A stretch of 64,000 bases of DNA, from contig NW_024468592.1 of the NCBI RefSeq assembly GCF_001632365.1, positions 51,210 to 115,209 on the forward strand. The letters run 5' to 3'. This stretch comes from Laetiporus sulphureus 93-53 (lineage: Eukaryota > Basidiomycota > Agaricomycetes > Polyporales > Laetiporaceae). The notes below the pieces were generated by a model. That model saw only the letters and a list, made by a program, of their open reading frames with translations. It did not search any database and was not told the DNA's origin. A program made the translations under genes and the position numbers. The first letter of the stretch is position 1; every line of letters begins with the position of its first letter. Positions 10,492 through 21,138 of this stretch are shown here, one piece after another.

Positions 10492-12475
10492 GGCAGTGTC
10501 GAGGCCAACGATCGACTTGGGGGAGCGTTCATCAATCGGGCGCCTATTCGGCAAACGCCGGTCTCAATGTTGGGTGCGCCAATTCAGGCTGCTCCCAGCA
10601 CATGTGCGTACCGTTTTCACGACTGCATCGAGGTGTACCGCATCGATACATATTGGACATGGGGAATGCGGCGGAGATTACGGAATGACTGATCTTCCGT
10701 AGTTATTCGGTAACCTTTCCCCACATCCTCAAGGACGACGATGAGATACTCTGAAATCAAGACTCGTCCTTTTATTTGCCATGTTCTGTATGTTCATGGC
10801 GCACGGATCGCATGTCCTCAAACACTATCGCAGAAACTGTCTCTCTCATTTGCTGGTTTGACTCACCCTCTTCTACAGTGCCGTCTCGTTTTCTCACCGT
10901 TGAAGCCAACTTGAATTGGTTTCTCAGGCAGTGACCGCTCAGTGAGCGAAGGTATACATCATTACCGACGTAATGCCATGTCAGTATTTTGTTGTGTTCC
11001 ATTACCCAAGGAGTTCTCCTGTTCCGCTCTGTGAGTTTGTTACGCCGCTATCTTTGCTCCTGTTCTGCTGATATTTGTCGTCACCTATTCGAAGAATTTC
11101 GGTCGACGTTGCAAATTGGCATGCGCGTGTTGCCAGCCAGCGAAGATGGTACATAAGCACACTTGCGATTAGCGACGAGCGAGGACTCCATTCTCTGCGA
11201 CCGGTCAGGGGCCGGTAAGTCCTGGAAACGCATAGTGGCGAGCAACAGCACACCTTGACTCTTCATCTAGTCAGAGCGCCGAAACAGTCAAAAATATGAC
11301 GTGGTCTTCGTCGATATTCTGCGTATCATATGACGGGAGGATTTATCTATCATCCAGCATCGCTGCTGCGAATGCGATCATGATGCAGCCTATTTTGCAT
11401 TGATCATTTGACATGCGAAGGCTCTGCTCGCAATCGCCGCTGCCAATAAGGCTGCATGACGGTCCCATTCTAGTTTTACTCCAGCACAGTTCTACGTGCA
11501 CGTGGAATGCACGAATCGCTCCATCTCCTTCGCCTTAACTGAAAGGACTAATGATAATCATTTCCTCCGAGTCTGAAGCTCCGCCAGGGTAACAGGAATC
11601 AGCTGAGGCGGGAATTTTCTACTACATACAGATGATATCTTTGGCTGATCAAAAGAAAACTCGGCTGCAATTCTGTAACATGCTAATTTGGACCGTGAAG
11701 CGTGGCGCAAATAGGTGCTCGAAGCGAGCCCCTTGCCTACTTCGGCAAGTCTGCTTCCTTTTACGGTTCAATTAGCGGCCCGGGAGTGGCCACCACGCTC
11801 GTTCGTCATTGATGCATCTGCGCCATCCCTCGATCATGAATCACTAGTCACTACTGACTAGTCACTAGTCAGTACTCCTTGTGCTTCCTGACAATTATTG
11901 GAAAGTAGATAAACAGAAATTGATTTGAGCGGATTTTCCCAACTTGACCTTCTCCACCAGTCGCGTCTGCTGTAGTTTCACACGTACTGGCTCCGAGTGC
12001 CTCGTGCTGATGTCGATGAAGTTCCGTTGTCATTTGATTCATTTTTGCCCTTATCAATGACCGGAATTTACACTTTCTTGTGTCCCATGGATGTTTCAAA
12101 TAGGAGATTTCTCTCTCGTCTGAGCTCACACTCTCGGATCTCGGCTAGTAGATAGTGCGCGTCCGCATGTCATTAGTTACGTGGTGCATACGTCAGTATC
12201 TTGCATGCTTCTGCTGCGAGGCCCGAGCCTCGGGAGAGCGCCTCGCAAGAGTTTGTTCGCGGGCTGTGGCTGAATGATCCCGGGTTCCGCCACATTTGCC
12301 GTTGGCCTTTATTCGGGTCGCGTCGGCGCCCATTTCGCGCCCACTTTTGGCTCACGCTCTCGTCGGTGGCTGAACTGCCCCCAGTCAGCGATTCTGCTTC
12401 AATTCTTTCCACGCTTGACGAAAACGGCTCGATTTATTCTGTTGTACTATTACTTCCATCTCGCCTTTGAAGATC
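10492..12475. other. Intergenic between SRP9 and HSF
   Basis: Nearly 2 kb with no supportable gene. It holds the divergent promoters of SRP9 and the heat shock factor gene, a local repeat at 11841-11875, and one GAA-TT-TTC inverted pair near 11613 that is too isolated to call a heat shock element. Confidence 0.45.
11841..11875. repeat. Direct/inverted repeat with TGACTAGTCA palindrome
   Basis: TCACTAGTCA occurs at 11841-11850 and 11862-11871, 21 bp apart, each followed by CTAC or GTAC. Between them is a perfect 10-bp palindrome TGACTAGTCA at 11855-11864. The cluster is about 600 bp upstream of the HSF start. It could be a bZIP-type operator; that role is only a guess. Confidence 0.6.
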
Positions 12476-14769
12476 ATGTCGCTCGAGCATCAGGTTGCTC
12501 TGGCACGCACAACGAGGGGAGAGTCGTCTCATCTTAGTAAAGCTGCCCGTCAGGTAGTGCCTCCCTTCCTTCAGAAACTTTACGAGTGCGCAGATTTCGC
12601 CTTGACCGAGGTATTAGGTCTGACGTTCTCCGTATTTAGGATCGTCAACGATCCTAGGAATGATGAGCTTATCCGCTGGTCAGAAAATGGGGATTCGTTC
12701 TACGGTGCGTTCAACAGAGGCAGATCTCTTTTGTGGATGCCATAATCCAGTACTCAGTCCTCAACCACGAACGCTTTGCGCGCGAGGTTCTCGGACGCTG
12801 GTTTAAGCACCAAAAGTTCACCTCGTTTGTGCGACAACTTAACATGTACGGCTTCCACAAAATCCCCCATCTCCAACAAGGTGTCCTCAAGAGCGACACC
12901 GACACCGAGCCGTGGAACTTTGAGCACCCACATTTCCATCGCGGCCAGCCCGACCTCCTGTGCTTGATACAGCGCAAGAAGCAGCCTGCGAACAATGCAG
13001 ACGAGGCCGACCTATCCGACGCCGCGAACCCATCAGCCTCTGTCAACGGAACCCCGGGGCAGGTCCTCGACATCAACACCATCGTCAATGGCATCGCCGC
13101 CATCAAACGCCACCAGCAAGCTATCTCTGCCGATCTCAACGCGCTGAAGAAGTCGAATGATTTGCTCTGGGAGGAGGCAACGTTGACCCGCCAGAGGCAC
13201 GACAAACAGCAGGACACTATCAACCGCATCCTCAAATTTCTAGCGGGCGTGTTCGGCCATACCTCCGAGTCGATACACAAAACCGACGATGGTCGTTCTC
13301 CAGGCGTTGTTCCACGTGCTCGTCAGAGACTCATGATCGGTGATGGCAGGTTACCCAAGGGAAAGACTGTCGAAGTTGCTGACGTTGATGACGATGATGA
13401 TGGGGACTTTATGAATCAGGCAGCGCCCCCGCAAGAGGGCACAAATAGTCCGCTTGCTGGTAAGTTACCGCCCGACATACTGCAACGCACAATATACGAA
13501 CTCCACCGTCTCGCAGGTCAAATCTCTAGCGTCGGGTCTCCCGCTATGTCGGCTATGTCGCCTGCGCCCTCCACGGCGCCCTCCGAAACATTTTCGCCCG
13601 TCTCTGCCAACTCCGTGATCGACTCCACTCCGCCAGGGTATACGGCCCGTCCGACGCGGCCTGCTGAGGTACTGTCAAGAACAAGCGCAGGCACCGGCTC
13701 TAACCACGGTTCCACGACAGAAATGTCTCCGCGCACTACGCCTACCGTCAATCGCACCCCGCCTGTCAACAACATGCCTCGGAGTGATGCTGCGCTGTCG
13801 CCTTCCACGATGATGTCATTCGCACCCAGCACGCCCGGCCCGAACCACCTGGACGGCATGTGGCAGGCTGCGATTCAGCAGGTCCTGAACAACCCCGTGC
13901 AGATGCAGCGTCTCATGCAGGCGCTTGCCGCGACGCAGCAGAACGTGGGGCCTATGGCTGACAATCCTCCTGTCAACCACCAGGACACCATGGCCCAGTT
14001 GGCACCTTACACTACCAGCGCCAACACGTACAACGACTACAACCGCTATCGCCACGAACTGCCCGTCGCTGCCCCCATGTCACACGCTTCCTTGCCTGTG
14101 CTCAATCCATCGATGCCACACGGAGATGAGGCCGCGCCTTTGGAACCGCTGCTGGATAACGTCTCACGCTTGCAGAAGACTTACCGTGACACTGTAGAGA
14201 TAGAGGCGGATATGGATATGTTGCAGAACAGCTTGCACACGTTGATCAATGACTTGGGCATGGATCCGCAAGCTCTCATGTCGCAAGCGCACGAGAATCG
14301 CGGGGGACTACCGATGGGTGGCTACGCCAATGGCCACGGGCAGCCACAGAATGGAGAGCACGCAAGTGGGCTGCCAAATGGAATGCGACCGAACGGGATG
14401 CACCAGGATGCGTCGCTTATGCCCAACCTGGACGGACATCGCGAGGATCCCTCGTCGGATCTATTCCTCGAGACCCTGCTGAATGGGATGTCCGGCTCGA
14501 ACGGAAATCTCGACTTCTCGGACGTGACCGATCACTATGATCCGTCGACCCGCATCATCGACGGAACCACTGTGGGGGACGCGTCGACCGACCAGCTCAC
14601 GTCATTCCTGGACGAGGTCTCCGATACCGCCACTCCCGTGGCACGCTCTACTAATATGACGCCCCTTCCGCAGAAACGCAAGTCGGATATGGCAGGCCTG
14701 CGGATACCTCCTTCAGCGCCGGAGGACCATTCTACTGCCGCGAGCCACAGGACGAAGCGCAAGCGATGA
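12476..14769 (+). CDS. Heat shock transcription factor
   Basis: Predicted 728-residue heat shock factor from exons 12476-12585, 12640-12704 and 12758-14769. It would bind heat shock elements in the nucleus and activate chaperone genes. The HSF DNA-binding domain spans about residues 30-133 and includes VPPFLQKLYEIVND, the recognition helix region HQKFTSFVRQLNMYGFHKI, and the end block FHRGQPDLLCLIQRKK. A heptad-like segment at roughly 165-215 fits the HR-A/B trimerisation coiled coil. The rest is Ser/Pro/Gln-rich and low complexity, as expected of regulatory and activation regions; the C-terminus ends in a basic RTKRKR. A possible additional 57-nt intron (13460-13516, GTAAGT to CGCAG) is in frame; if removed, the protein is 19 residues shorter. 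It could be HSF1 or a paralogue. Confidence 0.9.
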
Positions 14770-16182
14770 ACGTGCGGTTTCCCTGCTGCGATGTCATATT
14801 ATAGAATCTGTACTTGTATCAATACCTACTTAGTGTATCCTACGAGCACTGAGGAAGGATAGTAGATGGTGCTTGAGATACGGGCATATTATGTACTTCT
14901 CAATTCGTTTTTTCTTGATGCATGTGAGGGCATCTACGGGTAGCATAGGGCGAGATCTCATTGGGCTGGCATACGCAGTGCATGTCTTCGAGTATGGGTT
15001 CTTGTTGCAGGAGATACGGTGATTTGCGGGATGGTGCACCGATCGACGAGAAGATATCGATGCAATTATTATACCCAGGTTGCTTGCTGAATAGACCCTC
15101 GTAGACGGGCACAAGAGAGCGTGGTAAGGTGGCCAGGAGCTATATTGACCACCGGCAGGAGCGCACACGAGATATTGATCTGTAAGAATTCCATCTACGG
15201 TTTGGAATAGATGTGTAGAACCGTTCGAGTGATTCGCTGTGGCCTTGTATACCCTTGATGGCTATGTGAGTTGTCTCTTTAAAGCTCGTGACTGGATATA
15301 TAACCTTGCAAAGCTTGAGGTGCGACCGAGCTGTGATACCAAATCGAGGACCAACGGTATGTCATGATGGGGAAACAGACCATCGATCATCCGCGTAGGT
15401 GACACGACTTAGCAACTTTGCCGTAAGCGATTTCATCAGCATTTTAACAATCTCGAGACAGATTAACGGCAAGGCTCACCCATGGAACTGGCAATGATAC
15501 CTTCACGTGGGGCGGGATCAGCAATTTCACTAGCGCTAGATTCACTGAGACTAGCACTCGGTGCAACCACCTATAGACCTTACACGCACAAACAACGTGA
15601 TGGCGTACGTTGTGTCATTCCTCAGTAGGTCTAGGTTTATGCAAGTGAAGGATGGTACAACACCACCATGTCCTTTCTCCGATCCCCAAGCTCCAGTGCA
15701 CGTTCGGTGAGGTTTTGTGCTGATGTTCATCCCGATGGTTCAAAGTCCCCCCTTTGTCCCTTCCTTTGTCAGTGACAGACATCAGCCCATGTCTGTCCGG
15801 ACGTACCGACTAGATATATACTGTACTCTCGCGTTTTCTAGAATATGTATTCTCTTGGTCGTCTTGTGGTTCTGATTTTCTCGCGCTGCTGTACTTTATG
15901 GTCTGGTCCGTTTCAATGTTTTCGGTCTTGGCCTCATTCTGCGTGATACTTGCTTGGTCTTAGTCTCAGATTGGTCTTATGTGTATCCGGTCTCTACAAG
16001 AATGTCACATTTTGCTTTCTTACACGCGCGAGATGCCGCCATGCTACATGATCGGAGAGCGACAACGCCCTGCACGGCTCCGAGTCCGTGCGGGCATCTC
16101 TCGCCCCCGCCTGCTATGGACCGCTACATACTGTTACAGACATGATACGGAGCTATGGAGTGCTACAGACAACCACAGAGAG
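14770..16182. other. Convergent intergenic region
   Basis: About 1.4 kb between the 3' ends of HSF and the Crinkler-kinase. Open frames are short and show no family features. A thymine-rich stretch lies at about 15.8-16.0 kb. Nothing else supported. Confidence 0.45.
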
Positions 16183-16416
16183 CTACAGCAGAACTTCGCT
16201 TACTCGAAGCCCTATGGTGTTCTCGCGACCGGCAGCTGCGTTTCGTACAGGCTTTGCGTGCCGAATCTTCTTCGCTGGCGGATCAGAATCCTCTGTATGA
16301 TCTTCAACGACTTCTGTTCGGCGTTGCCAAGCATCATCAAAGCTACTTCTGGGCATGCTTAGAGGGGGCAGCGAGTCCGGTGGGACAAGAGAGGCTGGGG
16401 AGGCCGGCGAGGCCGC
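16183..16416 (-). CDS. C-terminal segment of the Crinkler-kinase, beyond the assembly gap (putative)
   Basis: Reading the minus strand away from the N gap, one frame stays open for 77 codons and ends in TAG at 16183-16185. It encodes a repetitive ASPASPAS stretch and then an acidic and basic region with PPAKKIRHAK, which resembles a monopartite nuclear localisation signal. It is on the same strand and directly beyond the kinase domain, so it is probably the tail of that protein. The true gap length is unknown, so frame continuity cannot be shown. Confidence 0.5.
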   Translation of the reverse strand, partial: AASPASPASLVPPDSLPPLSMPRSSFDDAWQRRTEVVEDHTEDSDPPAKKIRHAKPVRNAAAGRENTIGLRVSEVLL

Positions 16417-16516
16417 NNNNNNNNNNNNNNNNNNNNNNNNNNNNNNNNNNNNNNNNNNNNNNNNNNNNNNNNNNNNNNNNNNNNNNNNNNNNNNNNNNNN
16501 NNNNNNNNNNNNNNNN
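16417..16516. other. Assembly gap (100 N)
   Basis: Exactly 100 N, the usual placeholder for a gap of unknown size. It interrupts the kinase domain of the Crinkler-like gene. The flank is GC-rich (GGCCGGCGAGGCCGC), which may explain the failure to assemble. Confidence 0.99.
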
Positions 16517-19015
16517 CCTTGAGTCTGTCAAACAGATGCAGGATAACACATCCACATGACCAGCAGTCAGCCTTGATAGGATCGTACTCCAACCCCTTCT
16601 CGACCTCGGGGGCAATCCAGCCCGCCGTCCCGCAATAGCCGGTCACCTTCTCCCCTTCATAACGTAGACGAACCGCGACGTCGAAGTCGATGATCTTCAA
16701 GCAGAAATATCGGTCGACAAGAAGGTTGGCGGGCTTGATGTCTCTGTGCGCGAAGAGATTTTCGTGAAGATACGTAAGGCCCTCGATGAGGCCCAAACAG
16801 ATTTCAACAACGTTGCCGCGAAGTTCGTCAGGAGCGAGTGCGAGATAATCCGCAAGGGAATTCGGTACTTTAGGAAGAATGGCCCATGCGCCTGCCTGGC
16901 CAGGGAACGAATCGAGCAAGGAGATGACGTGGTTAGACGCCGGTGAGAGGCGACGAATATCTGCGAGGATCTGAAGCTCGTTCGACCCCTCATCGACTTC
17001 CTTTGCAATGAATTCAGTACTCGGATCTGATGGTCGATACACAGTAAGAATATGAGACGGCATCTGACGATTAGGCGTCAGCCCAGCATATTATTGTAGC
17101 CAAGGGTTGACATACCTTGAAAAGCGGCTCCAATGCACCGCCGCTTGCATCCCAAATGACTTCCGGCTTGATCTCGTAGCCGTGCGCTCTCAGTTCTGCA
17201 GCCGCCGCCGCCGTATTTGCACCGCCGCCGCCAACGACATTGCTGTTACCGTTGTCTGGCTCATGTTTCCTCTTGGTTCCCCTTGTATGAACCGACTTCA
17301 GAGCAAACTTCTTGGCTTGCGTTTCGATCTTAAGTTTGAGCAGTTCAGTGTTCTCTCGCGTGTCTTCCTCTTCTTCCACACTACCATGGAGCATATGAAT
17401 GTGGTTGTACAACTGACGTGCAAAGTCGACACGGCCAATTGGTGTAGTCAACTCGAAACGCCTCTCTCTCCAGTAGACCTGCGATGGCTCAGCCTGAGAC
17501 CTTATGCATTATGAAAAGACATACCATCCTGTCATTCGGCCGTTGGAAAAGAGTGTAGCGTGATGCTTCACCACTGCCCCGAAGAAAATTGATAACAAGG
17601 ACAAAATTTTTCGTCAGCTTGAATGCGTTCAGGAATGCGTTTGCGAAGCGGACGAAGGCAGCACCGGTCAGAAACATCCGCGCCTTATCCACTGGCCAAT
17701 CAGTTCCCAGTCCGGTCGAATCAACCTCTGTAAGCTGTCGAGGTAATTTCGACTTCATGATGAGGAAATCGCTGACAGGCTTATACGTGCGATATCTTTC
17801 TTTCACGTCTAAACCTTCGCCACCTGCAATTTCCAGGATAAGAGTGATTTGCGACTTGCTTCTATAGGAACGACAGTCATGATCGAACGCAAGTAATCAA
17901 GGCCACACATACCTTACAGGTGTAATCCGTCCTTGTGGAATATGAAGCATGAGCCTCAGAAAGAAGATGGCATGCGCTATATCTCCCTTCAAAGCAAGAG
18001 GTCTCTTCCAAAACATTTCCCAATTATCGGATGCAATGTCCGCGATATGCATCAGCTCGAGTCGGTCGGCTTGGCGCCATGGTTGTGTCCGATTGTTATG
18101 ATGTTCATCCTCAGCCTCAGCGGTCTCCTCACCACCGGCGGCCGGCGCCCCGGATTGCTCCTCCGCAGCGTTCGAGTTTGTAAGAGACCCGAAATACGCA
18201 GCTTGGTATTGATCACCGAGTATAACCTTGAACGCCTCAAGCATCTACATCGACTTCAGATTGAAAGACAGGTGGACGATTCAAGGAAATCACGCACATC
18301 AGGGGCCACACCTGGGTTGCTATCCAACTTCTCTTCAAACTCCGCAACAAATCTTGGAACTGAGATTTCTGTGTTCGCTTTTATCTCATTCTGGACCACG
18401 TCTAATTCCGTGTAATCGCCCCACTTGTGTACTTGAATAATGATATCTCGGTATAATTTCACAACTTCCGGGTCCTCAACAGGCGTCCCTGCGTCATGTT
18501 GAGGCCCCGTTATAGCTGTGGGAAACATGATAAGATATCAGGATGTTTGAGAACAATTCCAGGGAGAGTGGCAGCAGACGCCACCGAAGATGCGACGACG
18601 TGAGGTCATCTGGATGGTGGCTCACCTGGAGGACGTGCCACGAGCACAAGATGAACCAACTTCTCCTGTGGGTTCAGTATAGAAGAGATCGAGCTGACTT
18701 CATCCAATGGGGAAGTGGGGTCTGAACCCTCCACACTCGTCTTCACACGATCGACCAGGGTATTATTTGGAGCAGCGTTCAGTTGGCCAGGCTGATGCTC
18801 GGTCAGAGTGGCACCGTTGCGACGATGAGAGGACAACTCACAGTGTAAATGGAAATTTCAGAAAGGGGAATCCTGCGGTCTCGCAGAAATTCCTCCTCGT
18901 AGATCTTGCGACGAACTTCCGCGAGATCCAATGAGTCTTCAACGTGAATCGTGTTGATGCTACTGGTGTCACCGTCTTCGAACAGGATAATGTAGGACAG
19001 CTTGATATCAGGCAT
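16517..19015 (-). CDS. Crinkler (CRN)-family protein with C-terminal protein kinase domain (interrupted by gap)
   Basis: Seven minus-strand exons can be joined in frame: 19015-18842, 18791-18626, 18515-18298, 18244-17913, 17861-17525, 17478-17116 and 17063 to the gap, about 712 residues. Residues 1-115 fit a Crinkler N-terminal ubiquitin-like header: MPDIKLSYIILFEDGDT, then SLDLAEVRRKIYEE, ending in the hydrophobic LVHLVLVARPP block typical of these headers. The middle (about 115-500) is a region shared by related Agaricomycete proteins, with a KRKH nuclear-type basic patch. The kinase domain begins near 530: a VAIK-like lysine in EFIAKEV (about 551), HRDIKPANLLVD (637-639 for HRD), DFD in place of DFG (656-658), and APE (681-683). 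No clear glycine-rich loop is visible. Crinklers act as host-targeted effectors in oomycetes; their role in mushrooms is unknown. Confidence 0.75.
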
Positions 19016-19351
19016 ATTTGAGGACTGAGGCGACTGGTGGTGTATAGACCTTTCATTGACGGGCTCAGCGATGAAGTTGTAAAGCAGGAGGTGGGGAGCG
19101 ATGTTTGTATCTGTATGCGTGTTGGGTGCATGGTGCCACAAGGTGCCACATCGAGGGCGTGAGGGCGGATAATGTGACTTGCTCCTCCTGACCGTGACAC
19201 CCGCGCTATCCCCGCTGGGCGTGACTCGATGTGCGTGCTGGTCGCATATATTCGGGGAGCGGTGGCGGAACGCTCTTTGAATCCTTCCTCTCTATCTCCT
19301 CAGGTCTTCACCCTTACTGAGCTCACCGCTGTTGCGTGAACGTAGGCAGAG
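19016..19351. other. Divergent promoter between Crinkler-kinase and carrier
   Basis: Contains ATATATTC near 19245, a possible TATA element for the plus-strand carrier gene. No coding sequence is supported. Confidence 0.4.
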
Positions 19352-20917
19352 ATGTCAAACACACAAAAGAAACGTTGGTCACCGTGCATGCAAGGTATCA
19401 CACCGAGGTACTCACTGTTTTTGGCGAATCAGCACTGCCGTTCATCTGCAACTTCACGGCGGGAGCCATTGCTGGCATTTCCGAGATCTTGACGTTCTAC
19501 CCTCTCGGTGAGCCGTACGCTTATAGACATTTTTTGCTGGTGCTGACACCGCGTTAGATGTTGTGAGTACACTGTCCACGACGTGTCTCAACCTCTTCAC
19601 CCATGCAGTATGATGAGGATCGCAGGTCAAGACGCGGATGCAGCTGGAGACTGGCAAGTCCCGTCACGGACTAGTAGGAACCTTCCGCGCAATTATCAAG
19701 GAGGAAGGGTGCGTGGGGCTGGTCATGCGAGCAGTCCTCACTGACTTAAAATTCTGGCACGACTAGATTCGGACGCTTGTACAGAGGTACAGAGAAATTT
19801 CAGCATGAGAGGAGGCACCCTGATGCATGATAGCTAGGTTTGGTACCACCGCTGCTCATGGAGGCACCTAAGCGTGCCACTAAATTGTGTGCACCAGAAC
19901 TGCTTTCGCCTTGTACACCGCTGATGCAGTAGACAGCGCGGCGAACGACTTCTGGGGGAAGAGGTACCTGAAGCTGTCGGGCGAATCAAAAATGACCCAA
20001 TCGTTGTCCATCCTCACCGGTTGCAGTGCCGGCGCGACGGAGAGTTTTGTTGTGGTCCCCTTCGAACTGGTCAAGATCAAGTGCGTTTCCATCTAATATT
20101 GCATGCTCGCAGTGTGCAGACTGTCTCATCTGCCTATGCAATCAGGCTGCAGGACAAGGCCAGCACATTTGCCGGGCCTATGGATGTTGTTAAAACGGTG
20201 GTTCGGAAGGATGGACTCCTCGGCCTCTATGCTGGCATGGAGGCAACAATGTGGAGGCACCTCTGGTGGAATGGAGGGTACTTCGGATGTATCTTCCAGG
20301 TCCGCTCGCTGCTACCAAAGGCGCAGGTGCATCGCGTTTCGTCCTAGTAGGTGGCATGATCTGACATTGCTCATTGCCCCAAGACTACGCAGAGACGTCT
20401 AATGAACGACCTCACGGCTGGTACGATTGGTGGGTTTGTGGGAACAGCCATCAACACGCCGTACGTCAAGTACGTTTGAGACGTTTCGCACTGCTGAGAT
20501 ACCTCTCTTCGTTCCAGATTTGATGTAAGATGCAGTCAACAGGGTCTTGAGATGCGCCGCTTACGAGTGTTATTCATCAGGTTGTGAAGTCACGTATACA
20601 AGGAGCCACCAAGGTCCCAGGTGTCGTACCGAAGTACAACTGGACATATCCTGCGTACGTTGATTGGCTGAACACGACGCTCTCTTTCCTAATCACTTGG
20701 TACAGGCTGGTGACGATCTTCCGTGAAGAAGGCCCAGCGGCACTGTACAAGGGCTTTGTTCCAAAGGTGCTGCGTCTGGCACCAGGTGGCGGTGTCCTCC
20801 TCTTGGTCGTCGAAGTGACATTGGGTCTCTTCCGCCAAGGTGAGTTATTAAACCCATCTGTCGGGAGGAAGGCGCACTTATACACATGGCGCAGTGCTCG
20901 GTCCTCCGTACATATAG
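19352..20917 (+). CDS. ODC1: Mitochondrial 2-oxodicarboxylate carrier
   Basis: Predicted 297-residue mitochondrial carrier that exchanges 2-oxoadipate and 2-oxoglutarate across the inner membrane, linked to lysine metabolism. The start MSNTQKKPLPFICNFTAGA matches the family start. All three carrier repeats are seen: PLDVVKTRMQ in repeat 1, PFELVKIKLQDK in repeat 2 and PFDVVKSRIQ in repeat 3, each followed by GxxxLYxG-type motifs (FGRLYRG, LLGLYAG, PAALYKG). Thirteen exons give 894 nt: 19352-19373, 19433-19507, 19558-19562, 19626-19708, 19767-19786, 19838-19886, 19937-20080, 20146-20326, 20384-20460, 20518-20524, 20581-20654, 20706-20839 and 20895-20917. Exons 3 (5 nt) and 10 (7 nt) are micro-exons inside the signature motifs. 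The first donor (GTTGGT) is weak, and exon 9 could start at 20393 instead. Confidence 0.9.
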
Positions 20918-21138
20918 ATATGCTGACGATATTAGACGACAAAATCCAACACATCGCTATGGATGAGCTACAAGACACGACAGACACTATTCGCGCAATT
21001 AAAACTGCATTAGAGGCTGCCAATCTGCATGCCATGCCAGTGGCACGGCTCATAGAGATTGTTGTATCGTACGTCATTGTATATCCGCAGATTCCCGAGA
21101 GGCACATTCGAGTACTGTATCCCTCAATATGCATAGCG

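Noticed and set aside
12150..12475. Possible heat shock element autoregulating HSF
   Set aside because: Only isolated GAA or TTC triplets are present, without the alternating array needed for a heat shock element.
17461..17521. Apparent frameshift in the Crinkler-kinase between exons 5 and 6
   Set aside because: On careful recount of the GA-repeat, the cag|GTCTAC acceptor joins in frame (VYWRERRFELTTP); there is no break.
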